This document shows positions 55,905-64,000 of a stretch of 64,000 nt of DNA, one piece after another. The stretch is taken from contig JAKUNG010000001.1 in the NCBI GenBank assembly GCA_022452285.1, positions 186,001 to 250,000 of the forward strand, in the 5' to 3' direction. The translations under genes and the position numbers were made by a program. The DNA comes from Terriglobia bacterium. GTDB lineage: Bacteria; Acidobacteriota; Terriglobia; Versatilivoradales; Versatilivoraceae. Every line of letters starts with the position of its first letter. Position 1 is the stretch's first letter. A model generated the notes under the pieces. It had not been told where the DNA came from. It worked only from the letters and a program-made list of their open reading frames with translations, and searched no databases.

Positions 55905-57215
55905 ATGCCTAGTATATGTATTAATCAAGTCAAAAACTTTAATGGAAAATCTGTAACAATCCAGGGTTGGCTGTACCGCCACCGATCCAGTGGAAAGATT
56001 ATTTTTCTAATTGTTCGAGACGGGACTGGATTATTACAAGGAATAGTACTGAAAGATTCAGTCTCAACCTCTATTTTTCAAAGAGTTACTGAGCTAACTC
56101 AGGAATCTTCTATCGAGATTACTGGGATTATCCAAAAAGTTCCACAAGGGCAAAAAGCGCCTGGGGGTTATGAAATGGAAGTCACTAACCTAAAAACGAT
56201 CCAACATGTTGATCCTAAAAACCCCTTTCCGATTAGTCCTAAGGAACATGGCATTGAATTCCTATTAGATCATCGTCACCTTTGGCTTCGATCATCTCGA
56301 CAGCATGCTATTTTGCGAATCAGGCACCAGATTATTCGGTCTATTCGAAGTTTCTTTGACAAAAAAGATTTCACATTAATTGACACACCCATATTTACTC
56401 CAGCTGCTTGCGAAGGAACTACTAATTTATTTGAAGTAGATTATTTTGATGAAAAGGCTTATTTGACTCAATCTGGACAACTCTATAATGAAGCTGCGGC
56501 TGCAGCTTTTGGAAAAGTATATTCCTTTGGACCTACCTTTCGCGCTGAAAAATCTAAAACAAGGAGGCATCTTACTGAATTTTGGATGGTGGAACCAGAA
56601 GTGGCCTATGCCACTTTAGATGATATTTTGATTTTAGCAGAAGATTTAATTGTCAACATAATTAACCACGTTACCCAATACTGCCGTCCTGAATTAGAAA
56701 TCTTGCAGAGAAACATTGCATCTTTAGAAGGGATTAGGACTCCCTTTCCAAAAATTACCTATGAAGAAGCAATAAAAACTCTACAGTCCCTAGGTTCAAA
56801 GGTTGTTTGGGGACAGGATCTTGGTGGAACAGATGAAACCATTCTTGCTCAACAGTTCAACCAACCTCTGATCGTTCATCGCTATCCAATAGAAACTAAG
56901 GCTTTCTATATGGAACCTGACCCAATTAATCCCAAATTAGCCCTTTGTGTTGATGTTCTAGCACCTGAAGGCTGTGGTGAAATAATTGGAGGTGGCCAAC
57001 GCACAACAAACCTAGAACTCCTTTGCCAACGCATTGAAAAGCACCAACTTCCTATTGAGAATTTTCAATGGTATTTGGATCTTCGTAGATACGGAACTTT
57101 CTCTCATTCTGGCTTTGGTATGGGACTTGAGCGAGTGGTAGCCTGGGTCTGTGGTATCGAACATGTCAGGGAAGCCATTCCATTTCCTAGAACTATCTAT
57201 CGTATGAAACCCTAA
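55905..57215 (+). CDS. asnS: Asparagine-tRNA ligase
   Basis: Charges tRNA-Asn. 436 residues: an N-terminal OB anticodon-binding domain ([19 protein letters not shown]) and a class II catalytic domain with motif 2 ([21 protein letters not shown], cited as [16 protein letters not shown]) and motif 3 ([15 protein letters not shown]). The [11 protein letters not shown] form is typical of AsnRS and not AspRS. Start: ATG at 55905 with GGAG 6 bases upstream; a TTG seven codons earlier is less likely. Confidence 0.95.
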   Translation: MPSICINQVKNFNGKSVTIQGWLYRHRSSGKIIFLIVRDGTGLLQGIVLKDSVSTSIFQRVTELTQESSIEITGIIQKVPQGQKAPGGYEMEVTNLKTIQHVDPKNPFPISPKEHGIEFLLDHRHLWLRSSRQHAILRIRHQIIRSIRSFFDKKDFTLIDTPIFTPAACEGTTNLFEVDYFDEKAYLTQSGQLYNEAAAAAFGKVYSFGPTFRAEKSKTRRHLTEFWMVEPEVAYATLDDILILAEDLIVNIINHVTQYCRPELEILQRNIASLEGIRTPFPKITYEEAIKTLQSLGSKVVWGQDLGGTDETILAQQFNQPLIVHRYPIETKAFYMEPDPINPKLALCVDVLAPEGCGEIIGGGQRTTNLELLCQRIEKHQLPIENFQWYLDLRRYGTFSHSGFGMGLERVVAWVCGIEHVREAIPFPRTIYRMKP

Positions 57216-57361
57216 AACTAGGCATTTAAAACCTTTTCCTAAATAGCTAGAAAAACTCTTGATCAGAAGTCACGACACATCATTTCTGAAAAATAAAAAA
57301 GGAATGTGCAATAAATGAGATTTTGTAGTATACCTGCTAGATTTGATGGAGGAACAAACAG

Positions 57362-58447
57362 TTGAGGGAAAAAATAACAGTAGGGCTTTTATTTGGAGGT
57401 AAATCTAGTGAGCATGAAGTCTCATTACAGTCAGCGGCTTCAATTCTTACTGCTATTGATCAAAACAAATACAACCTCGTTCTTGTTGGAATTACAAAGG
57501 AAGGTCAGTGGCGCTCTGATCCAAATTTTTCATCAGGGCAGTTATCAGAAATCCTTGATAAAGGAATACCAGTATTTCTAGCGAGCAATTTTGAAGGTTC
57601 TGGTCATCTAATACAGTTCGATCCATCTTCAGATTGGGTAGGGAAAAAAATCAAAATTGACGTTTTTTTTCCAGTTCTTCATGGTCCTTTTGGTGAAGAT
57701 GGGAAAATCCAGGGTCTTTTTGAAATGGCCAATGTACCTTATGTCGGTGCTGGAGTGCTAAGCTCTGCAATCGCCATTGACAAATGCATGACGAAAACTT
57801 TATTCCAGCAAGCAGGCCTACCAACCGTACCCTTTATTTCTATGCACCTAGAGAAATGGAATCAGGATCAAAAAGAAATAGAGAAAAAAATTGCTGAAAC
57901 CTTTGGATATCCCTGTTTTGTTAAACCTGCTAACCTAGGTTCTTCAATTGGCATTAGTAGAGTAACAAGAAGCGAAAACCTTTTAAGAGCCTTGGACTTA
58001 GCAACCCAGTTTGATAATAAAATCTTAATCGAAAAGGCTATAGAGGCTAGAGAAATTGAATGCTCGGTACTTGGAAATAGCAACCCTCAGGTCTCGATTC
58101 CAGGTGAAATTATTACAATTTCAGATTTCTATGACTATCAGTCAAAGTACTTAAATGATAATACCCAGTTGGTTATCCCAGCTCCTTTAGAAACAGACAA
58201 AGTGAAACAGATACAGGACTTTTCAAAAAGATCTTTCCAATTAATTGACTGTAGGGGGATGGCTAGGGTTGACTTTTTTATAGAAAAATTAACAAACAAA
58301 CTTTACCTTAATGAAATTAACACTATTCCAGGGTTCACGCCAATTAGTATGTATCCTAAACTATGGGAAGAAAGTGGAGTCACTTATTCACGACTAATTG
58401 ACAAATTAATTGAACTTGCAATTGAGTGGAATAACCATACGAAATAG
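57362..58447 (+). CDS. ddl: D-alanine-D-alanine ligase
   Basis: Makes the D-Ala-D-Ala dipeptide that MurF uses. 361 residues of ATP-grasp fold. N-terminal GLLFGGKSSEHEVSLQSA, then FPVLHGPFGEDGKIQGLFE, FVKPANLGSSIGIS, and LNEINTIPGFTPISMYP. TTG start with GGAGG 9 bases upstream. In many bacteria ddl sits within the dcw cluster; here it lies about 5 kb outside it. Confidence 0.96.
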   Translation: MREKITVGLLFGGKSSEHEVSLQSAASILTAIDQNKYNLVLVGITKEGQWRSDPNFSSGQLSEILDKGIPVFLASNFEGSGHLIQFDPSSDWVGKKIKIDVFFPVLHGPFGEDGKIQGLFEMANVPYVGAGVLSSAIAIDKCMTKTLFQQAGLPTVPFISMHLEKWNQDQKEIEKKIAETFGYPCFVKPANLGSSIGISRVTRSENLLRALDLATQFDNKILIEKAIEAREIECSVLGNSNPQVSIPGEIITISDFYDYQSKYLNDNTQLVIPAPLETDKVKQIQDFSKRSFQLIDCRGMARVDFFIEKLTNKLYLNEINTIPGFTPISMYPKLWEESGVTYSRLIDKLIELAIEWNNHTK

Positions 58448-58560
58448 AGATTAATCATTACCGCTTGAGATTCCTCTGGATGTTGAGTACTTGGACGAAA
58501 TAATCTTTGAACTATTTCCTGGAACTCACTAAATAAATACAAGAATACTTAGACAGTGAA

Positions 58561-58932
58561 TTAACGGAAACCTCTCTTGGCTCTTTTTTTAATCCTTTTT
58601 GCAAGTTTTTCTACCTTCTCAGCTTTTTTTACAATTAGAATGGAATAAGTGTGGGGACTGGATTTTTGAATCAATTCGTTCAGTTGACTAGATGCTTCCG
58701 ATAGTTTTTTTGAATCATCTTTAAACTTTTGAAAGACTTGATTATGTCGCTGTTTTGATAATCTCGCTCTTTGATCAGCAGTGATTCTAGAAAAATTAGA
58801 ACTTGCAGAGGAAAAATCTTGAGGTTTTTGAGGATGAACTTTCCTTTGAGAATAAACTTTCATGAAAAAGGGACAGACAAAAGCCAAAACAAATATCAAA
58901 AATAATGATAGTAAACCAACATGGTTTTTCAT
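58561..58932 (-). CDS. Hypothetical protein with N-terminal membrane anchor and basic C-terminal helix
   Basis: 123 residues. One hydrophobic helix at about 6-27 (signal anchor), a polar middle, a helical region with QRARLSKQRHNQVFQKFKDD, and a strongly basic tail (KKAEKVEKLAKRIKKRAKR). TAGGAG lies 8 bases before the ATG. The tail pattern reminds me of small acidobacterial hypothetical proteins, but that is memory, not a search. Function unknown. Confidence 0.7.
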   Translation of the reverse strand: MKNHVGLLSLFLIFVLAFVCPFFMKVYSQRKVHPQKPQDFSSASSNFSRITADQRARLSKQRHNQVFQKFKDDSKKLSEASSQLNELIQKSSPHTYSILIVKKAEKVEKLAKRIKKRAKRGFR

Positions 58933-59060
58933 AAATTAGTCTCCTAATTTAGTAGACGATACTCTAACAAATTGCAAAATATCCTCCTGAAAGATTATCA
59001 ATCTTCAGGCTAACTAAACTTATGCACAAACTTTTTGAAAATTATTCAGTCAAGTTACTT

Positions 59061-59088
59061 TTGACATTGCGGACACACTCTGTAAATG
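59061..59088 (+). promoter_or_regulatory. Possible promoter of the VTT-domain gene
   Basis: A perfect TTGACA (59061-59066), a 16-base spacer, and a poor -10 TAAATG (59083-59088), about 80 bases before the GTG at 59167. Confidence 0.35.
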
Positions 59089-59166
59089 AATTACTTAAAT
59101 CTTGTTGAGCACTAGCCTTATTATTAACTCAATGAACAATCATCATTTAATTAAAGCCTAGATTCA

Positions 59167-59829
59167 GTGAATAGTTTACCAGTAACTGAATTTAAACTGT
59201 ATAAACCATTGAAACAAATCATTCTTAACATTCAACAGTTTTTTTTAGGACTTACTGATCCATTAGGGGGATGGGCACTACTTCTAATTGCCTTTTTTGA
59301 TTCTTCCTTTCTTTCCCTTCCAGAAGTTAGTGACATTCTAATCATAAGTCTTTCGATAAAAAACCCAGAACTCATGCTCTATTACTGCACCATGACCACA
59401 GTAGGTTCAGTTTTAGGATGTCTCGCACTTTTTTACGTTGGGTATAGAGGTGGCACAGTGTTACTTAAAAAAAAATATGCTGCCCGACATCTAAAAACTA
59501 TTGTCAGTTGGCACCAGCGGTTTGAATTCCTTACCATTATGATTCCAGCAATTCTGCCCCCTCCAACACCCTTTAAAATTTTTGTTATTAGTGCTGGTGT
59601 TTTAAAAATGAATCCTAAAAAATTCATTCTATCAGTGGCTCTTGGACGAAGCATTCGATACTTTTTAGAAGGATATCTTGCAGTTCAATACGGAGAAAAA
59701 GTGCTCAACCACTTGAAGGAGAATTATCTAAATTTTTCTTGGATAATTCTTATTTTAGCTATAGTGGCCTTATTGACATTCTTATTATACAGAAAATACT
59801 ATTCATTACGTCAAAACCCTAATTCATAG
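59167..59829 (+). CDS. DedA/YqaA-type VTT-domain membrane protein
   Basis: 220 residues with about five membrane segments. The SNARE-associated/VTT core shows as FFDSSFLSLPEVSDILI, the GxxxG-like LALFYVGYRGG, and PPPTPFKIFVISAGVLKM, in which the proline-rich re-entrant loop is conserved. Such proteins are implicated in lipid (undecaprenyl phosphate or phospholipid) flipping. GTG start with no good ribosome binding site. It precedes the Lol-like cluster but is separated by about 120 bases. Confidence 0.8.
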   Translation: MNSLPVTEFKLYKPLKQIILNIQQFFLGLTDPLGGWALLLIAFFDSSFLSLPEVSDILIISLSIKNPELMLYYCTMTTVGSVLGCLALFYVGYRGGTVLLKKKYAARHLKTIVSWHQRFEFLTIMIPAILPPPTPFKIFVISAGVLKMNPKKFILSVALGRSIRYFLEGYLAVQYGEKVLNHLKENYLNFSWIILILAIVALLTFLLYRKYYSLRQNPNS

Positions 59830-59951
59830 AATTTTCGACAGTATAGATTAATGTTTGAACGTCATACTATACCGGAGTTAATCTCTAATTGGGTTGACTA
59901 CTCGACTCGCCAACTGATAACGTAGTTATTTTTAATGGGTTAGATAAGCTC

Positions 59952-60833
59952 TTGTATTTTTCTCGATTCTTTCTAATCATTTTAGGCACCTCTTGCCTTT
60001 GGATAGCAATTATAAGTTGTAGTGCTCTTCGAACTAAGCAGATACAAAGAGTCCCTAATTCCCTGATACCATTCCCAGCTAGAACAGCTACTCGGATAGA
60101 TCTGATCAATAAATTTAATCAATTCAGTAAATCTATTGAGACTCTACAATTAAAGGTTTCTTACGAACTCACTGGTGGCAGTCTTGAAGCAGGAGAGATC
60201 CAGCGATGGCGTGAGAGTGAAGGATTCATCATCCTCAGAAAACCTTTTGACATTCGAATTATTGTACAAGCCTTTCAGGTGAAGGTACTTGATATGGTTT
60301 CCGATAAAACCCAGTTTTTGATTGTCGTTCCCCCCAAGAATAAATTGATTCGGGGACTAAATAATCAAGTCATCGCTCCTCGAAAAGATGTGCCAGTTAA
60401 TGTCCGGCCTCAGCATATTTTTGAAGCTCTTGCACCTTTACCAATTGAAAAAAAATCTTTCCCTCTAATTTCACTGGAAGAAAATCAAGAAGGGCGAAAA
60501 AAATTTTATATCCTCTCTGCTCATGAATGGCAATCAGAAGGAAGACTTAGTTTGAAGCGAAAGATTTGGTTTGATCGACTAGATCTAAGTATTACGAAAC
60601 AAAAACAATATAGCCATGAAGGAAAACTAGAGACAGAGGTTGCATACAACGATTTTCAGGAAATCAATACTCAGATTTATCCTAAGGTAATTCACATCCG
60701 TAAACCCAATGATTCCTATTCCCTAATGATCCGATCGGAAACAATTCAATTCAATGTGCTCTTAGATGATAGAGTGTTCATTTTAGACAAATTTCCGAGG
60801 GCTAAGGAAATTGATCTCACAAAGGAAATCTAG
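59952..60833 (+). CDS. LolB/LolA-fold (DUF4292-like) outer-membrane lipoprotein
   Basis: 293 residues. A lipoprotein leader ends in ISC with Cys23 as the lipidated residue (IAIISCSAL). The mature part has a beta-rich pattern of the LolA/LolB type: LQLKVSYELTG, EGFIILRKPFDIRIIVQA, IWFDRLDLSI, and IHIRKPNDSYSLMI. Placed directly upstream of an ABC permease/ATPase pair and a LolA-like gene, it is likely the outer-membrane receptor for lipoproteins or another LolA-fold carrier. TTG start; the ribosome binding site is weak. Confidence 0.65.
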   Translation: MYFSRFFLIILGTSCLWIAIISCSALRTKQIQRVPNSLIPFPARTATRIDLINKFNQFSKSIETLQLKVSYELTGGSLEAGEIQRWRESEGFIILRKPFDIRIIVQAFQVKVLDMVSDKTQFLIVVPPKNKLIRGLNNQVIAPRKDVPVNVRPQHIFEALAPLPIEKKSFPLISLEENQEGRKKFYILSAHEWQSEGRLSLKRKIWFDRLDLSITKQKQYSHEGKLETEVAYNDFQEINTQIYPKVIHIRKPNDSYSLMIRSETIQFNVLLDDRVFILDKFPRAKEIDLTKEI

Positions 60834-60863
60834 TTTGCCTTACTTAAATAAAGGAGTTTTAGA

Positions 60864-61973
60864 TTGGGTTCTGGCCTAGTATTTTCAAATATTTTTGCCC
60901 GTCCTCTAAGATCAATTACAACAGCATTAGCAATTGGATTAGAAGTAGCGCTAATTTTGTTAATAGTTGGCTTATCCCAGGGAATGATTGAAGAAACAAG
61001 TAAACGAATGGAAGGTGTTGGTGCTGACATTGCCCTCCAACCTCCAAACTCTAGCGTTTTACTTGCTGCCAGTACAGCAGCTATGTCAGTTAAAATCTCT
61101 CAGTTGATTCAAAATATAGAGGGAGTAGATGCTGTAACACCTATTTTTCTGCAGTTTAATACCACTGGTGGAATGGGACTAATTTGGGGAATTGATCTGA
61201 AAAGTTTCAACCAGGTAAGCCGAGGTTTCATTTTTTTGTCTGGTTCCAATTTTAAGAAACCGGACGACGTTATTATAGATGATATATATGCACGTGCTAA
61301 CAATCTTAAGGTCGGGGATCAACTGAATTTAATGAATCATTCCTTTCAAATTTGCGGCATTGTTGAAAATGGTAAAGGGTCTAGGGTGTTTATCCCAATT
61401 GCAAAGATGCAAGAACTGGTAGGGAGTCATGATAAAGCTACTTTGATGTTAATAAAATGTATTGCCAATGACAAAATTCCCTCTGTAATTGACAAACTTG
61501 GTAAAAGTCTAAAGTCCTACCCAATATTTGATATGAATGAATTTATTGCCCAAATGACAGATGCCAACAAAGATTTTGGCCCACTAAAATATTTCACAAA
61601 TACGGTGATATCGGTTGCTACTCTTATTGGCTTTTTCATCATATTTTTGTCGATGTACACTACAGTCACTGAAAGAATACATGAAATTGGAATTTTAAGA
61701 TCATTAGGAGCAAACCAGCTATATGTTTCATTCGTTTTTCTTAAAGAAGCCCTCGCTTTAGGGGCAATTGGTTTTCTACTTGGCGTTGGATTAACTTTTA
61801 CAGGCCGACTACTATTTAGTGCCATTTCTCCAACTCTCTATCATGATTTATCTGTAGGATGGATTGTGGGAACTGGCTGTCTAGCTTTGCTTAGTGCTTC
61901 TCTTGGAGCTCTATACCCTGCATTTCGAGCTGGATGCCAAGACCCGCTAGAGGCTCTTGCGTACAACAACTAA
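60864..61973 (+). CDS. LolC/E- or MacB-type ABC transporter permease
   Basis: 369 residues: one N-terminal membrane helix (about 14-34), a periplasmic MacB_PCD-type domain (IALQPPNSSVLLA; GKGSRVFIPIAKMQEL), and a C-terminal FtsX domain with three helices (start of the TERIHEIGILRSLGAN motif). This is the shape of LolC/LolE/LolF permeases. TTG start with AAGGAG 7 bases upstream. Only one permease gene is present, so it would form a homodimer or a LolF-like unit. The next gene is its ATPase. Confidence 0.87.
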   Translation: MGSGLVFSNIFARPLRSITTALAIGLEVALILLIVGLSQGMIEETSKRMEGVGADIALQPPNSSVLLAASTAAMSVKISQLIQNIEGVDAVTPIFLQFNTTGGMGLIWGIDLKSFNQVSRGFIFLSGSNFKKPDDVIIDDIYARANNLKVGDQLNLMNHSFQICGIVENGKGSRVFIPIAKMQELVGSHDKATLMLIKCIANDKIPSVIDKLGKSLKSYPIFDMNEFIAQMTDANKDFGPLKYFTNTVISVATLIGFFIIFLSMYTTVTERIHEIGILRSLGANQLYVSFVFLKEALALGAIGFLLGVGLTFTGRLLFSAISPTLYHDLSVGWIVGTGCLALLSASLGALYPAFRAGCQDPLEALAYNN

Positions 61974-62079
61974 ATGAATCTTTAGGGCAGTTAACGATAA
62001 TCTCCTTGTATAAATTTTAGAGCTCCCAATTCATTGGGTTATTAAGCTATTATACTGTCTACAATTAACTTGATTTCTA

Positions 62080-62763
62080 ATGAAAACAATTTTACAAGCT
62101 ATCAATCTTACAAAAACCTTCAAAAGTGGCAAAATCAAAGTGCCTGCTCTCAGAGGACTTTCATTAAAAGTAAACGAAGAAGAATTTATTGCAATAATGG
62201 GACCCTCAGGATGTGGCAAGTCCACACTTTTACATCTATTAGGGGGCCTTGCTACTCCTACGGGTGGACAAGTACTTATTGATGGAGAGGAAATTTCCAC
62301 AAGTAAGGACTCCGTTCGCACTGATATTCGCCGAAGGAAAATTGGTTTTGTATTCCAGCGGTTTAATTTACTACCTACATTAAGTGCAATGGCAAATTTA
62401 AGGATTGCCCAAGAGATCCATGGAAATAGTAATTCAAACCAAGAAGATATTCACAAAATTCTAAGGTTATTAGGTTTAGGAGAAAAAATTCATCACAAAC
62501 CTTCCGAATTATCTGGAGGAGAGCAGCAACGTTTGGCAATTGGCAGGGCGATTATTAATAAACCTTCCATTCTTCTAGCTGATGAACCAACAGGCAACCT
62601 AGACAGTTACAGTTCTAAAACAGTCTTGAACATGATGCAAGAATTAAACCAAACTTTTAGTCAAACAATCTTAATGATTACTCATAATCCAGAAGCTGCT
62701 ACTGTCGCTAACCGAGTAATTGAAATGAGAGATGGAAAAATTATCTCTCCTAATACCACCTAG
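62080..62763 (+). CDS. LolD/MacB-type ABC transporter ATP-binding protein
   Basis: 227 residues. Walker [13 protein letters not shown] (43-54), Q-loop [12 protein letters not shown] signature [14 protein letters not shown], Walker [12 protein letters not shown], and switch histidine in ITHNPE. The segment after the Q-loop ([14 protein letters not shown]) is typical of the LolD/MacB branch. It follows the permease by 106 bases and is expected to power it. Confidence 0.93.
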   Translation: MKTILQAINLTKTFKSGKIKVPALRGLSLKVNEEEFIAIMGPSGCGKSTLLHLLGGLATPTGGQVLIDGEEISTSKDSVRTDIRRRKIGFVFQRFNLLPTLSAMANLRIAQEIHGNSNSNQEDIHKILRLLGLGEKIHHKPSELSGGEQQRLAIGRAIINKPSILLADEPTGNLDSYSSKTVLNMMQELNQTFSQTILMITHNPEAATVANRVIEMRDGKIISPNTT

Positions 62764-62829
62764 AGAACGGTAACCGGTAAAACAATATTTCTGGCAAAGA
62801 GAGTCCCAAAATTTTTAGGAGTGCAGTAG

Positions 62830-63252
62830 ATGACTAGCGAAACCAGTGACAATAAATTAAAGTTAACTAGTCGGTTTTTTCAAAACACTTACAGGATACT
62901 TTTTTGGTCTTATAAAAGGGGAACTCTACCCTACGATATAATGTGCTTGATCATCTTAATGTTTATCTTTCTTATTCCAGTTAATTTTTTTCATGACAAA
63001 CCAGAGCTTGATAACAAGTTGCTCGAAAGTAGAGAAGGAATACATTGGATTCATGAGTCAGAAGAAAATTTTTTGCTAAGCATTCATTCAGAATTTCTTT
63101 CCGTAAAACAAGACAACAATTCCTTTAAAAAGTCCATTCAAGATCATGTTGAAAAAGTTTTAAAGAAATCAATTATTATCTCCAATGTTGAACCTGTCAT
63201 AGATGCAAATGGAAAAACGATTACTTACTTAGTGTGGATGAAACAAAGATAG
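62830..63252 (+). CDS. Unknown membrane-anchored protein within the Lol-like cluster
   Basis: 140 residues. A cytoplasmic start with KRGTLPYDIMCLIILMFIFL (membrane helix at about 38-55), then FHDKPE and a mostly polar, periplasmic-looking remainder. AGGAG lies 8 bases before the ATG. I do not recognise a described family, though I have an impression of similar acidobacterial hypothetical proteins next to LolA. Its position between the LolD-like ATPase and the LolA-like gene suggests an accessory role in the same system. Confidence 0.65.
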   Translation: MTSETSDNKLKLTSRFFQNTYRILFWSYKRGTLPYDIMCLIILMFIFLIPVNFFHDKPELDNKLLESREGIHWIHESEENFLLSIHSEFLSVKQDNNSFKKSIQDHVEKVLKKSIIISNVEPVIDANGKTITYLVWMKQR

Positions 63253-63295
63253 ATCAACTGATAAATTAGTGTGGATCACGCCGAGGGATCAAATT

Positions 63296-64000
63296 ATGAA
63301 TAGGAGACTTCTCTACCGGTCCTTGTCCCTTCTGATAATCTATTGTGGAACCTCAGTCAATTTAGTAAGTCAAGTTAAAATGTCTCCTGCAACAAAGAGG
63401 ATTTTAACTCAAATGGACCGTGCCTCTAGTACACTAAAGACAATTAGTGCTAACATCAAACAGACAAAGGTAACCGTAATAGTAAATGATATTTCAGAAA
63501 AAAGTGGGAAACTCTTTTTCAAAAACCATAGTAATAAAAGAAGATTAAAACTCGAATATGAGCATCCTCTTAAAAGGACGTTATTATTTGAAAAAGGCAG
63601 GATTAGAATTCTCGAACCTACTATCAAACGTTACCAAGAATTTGATACCAAAAATGTGGGAAACAGTTCTGCATTCCAACTTTTTTGGTTTGGTGAATCA
63701 ACTAAGGAAATTCAGAAAAACTATTATGTTACCCTAATCAGAGAAGAGGTTATTAAAGAAAAATTGACTTCTCTTCTTGAACTACTTCCAAAATCCGAAA
63801 AAATTAAATTAATGTTTTCAAAAATTAAATTATGGATTGATCATCAGAATTGGATTCCCATCAAAATTAAATTGATTGAAGCTAGTCAAGACCATTTAAC
63901 AACCTCTTTGACCAACATTAAGATTAACCTCAAAATTTCTGAAAAAATCTTCAGAATGAATGTCCCCTCAGACTATGATCGAATAGAACAAAAACTGTCT
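63296..64000 (+). CDS. LolA-like periplasmic lipoprotein carrier (3' end outside window)
   Basis: 235 residues visible, open to the last base. N-terminal signal-peptide-like stretch (RRLLYRSLSLLIIYCGTS), then a LolA-type pattern: ILTQMDRASSTLKTISANIKQT, SGKLFFKN, RLKLEYEHPLKRTLLFEKGR, and IKLWIDHQNWIPIKIKL. GAGGG lies 8 bases before the ATG. It would carry lipoproteins from the ABC complex to the lipoprotein receptor encoded at 59952. Confidence 0.78.
   Translation, partial: MNRRLLYRSLSLLIIYCGTSVNLVSQVKMSPATKRILTQMDRASSTLKTISANIKQTKVTVIVNDISEKSGKLFFKNHSNKRRLKLEYEHPLKRTLLFEKGRIRILEPTIKRYQEFDTKNVGNSSAFQLFWFGESTKEIQKNYYVTLIREEVIKEKLTSLLELLPKSEKIKLMFSKIKLWIDHQNWIPIKIKLIEASQDHLTTSLTNIKINLKISEKIFRMNVPSDYDRIEQKLS

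Overview
This window is AT-rich, gene-dense bacterial chromosome from a diderm (Gram-negative-type) bacterium. A MurE with the meso-diaminopimelate DNPR motif, a complete-looking Lol-type lipoprotein-sorting cluster and Tat-type leaders all point to two membranes. Housekeeping order (tig-clpP-clpX-lon-engB; the full mraZ-to-ftsZ division cluster) is well conserved. The lineage is not decided by the sequence. Coenzyme F420 synthesis with separate CofG and CofH, B12-dependent ribonucleotide reductase, FtsI with a PASTA domain, and two small proteins that remind me of acidobacterial hypotheticals suggest an uncultured, perhaps marine, Acidobacteriota-like or Tectomicrobia-like bacterium. No insertion sequence, prophage, CRISPR array or rRNA was seen.

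Layout. 1-1124: end of prmC and a HIT hydrolase. 1158-7858: nrdJ, a ThDP-dependent enzyme and an Nramp-like transporter. 7958-14524: an F420 island, with a PPOX-fold flavin/F420 protein, a 2Fe-2S thioredoxin-like ferredoxin, cofG and cofH on the plus strand, converging on cofD-cofC-cofE and an F420:NADP oxidoreductase on the minus strand. 14563-22000: a minus-strand run that looks like a metabolic operon, with two tandem Tat-exported SIS-like proteins, a class II aldolase-like protein, an MBL hydrolase, a class V PLP enzyme, an NCS1 permease and an overlooked 48-residue membrane peptide. 22352-31877: cmk, rho, engB, lon, clpX, clpP, tig, tRNA-Leu(UAG) and a cobalamin adenosyltransferase. 31986-34717: a PhyH dioxygenase, a methyltransferase, an SDR and a JAMM peptidase. 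34778-52260: the dcw cluster, transcribed from an mraZ promoter that carries an array of MraZ-type boxes. 52499-64000: a FecR-like protein, a divergent YchF, a receiver-like protein, an Hfq-like protein, asnS, ddl, a VTT-domain membrane protein, and a LolB-like lipoprotein / permease / LolD-like ATPase / unknown membrane protein / LolA-like cluster running off the end.

How it fits together. The dcw cluster plus ddl supplies peptidoglycan precursors and the divisome; murB is not present here. The F420 genes would make F420 from lactyl or related phospho-intermediates, Fno would reduce it with NADPH, and the PPOX protein may use it. The adenosyltransferase would supply the adenosylcobalamin that NrdJ needs. 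The most unusual items are the FtsZ N-terminus, which carries a ParB-like LGKGIGSLL peptide; the tandem Tat/SIS operon; the lone Lol cluster with an LolB-like lipoprotein; and the variant MraZ box array. No convincing intrinsic terminators were found, and the window encodes Rho.
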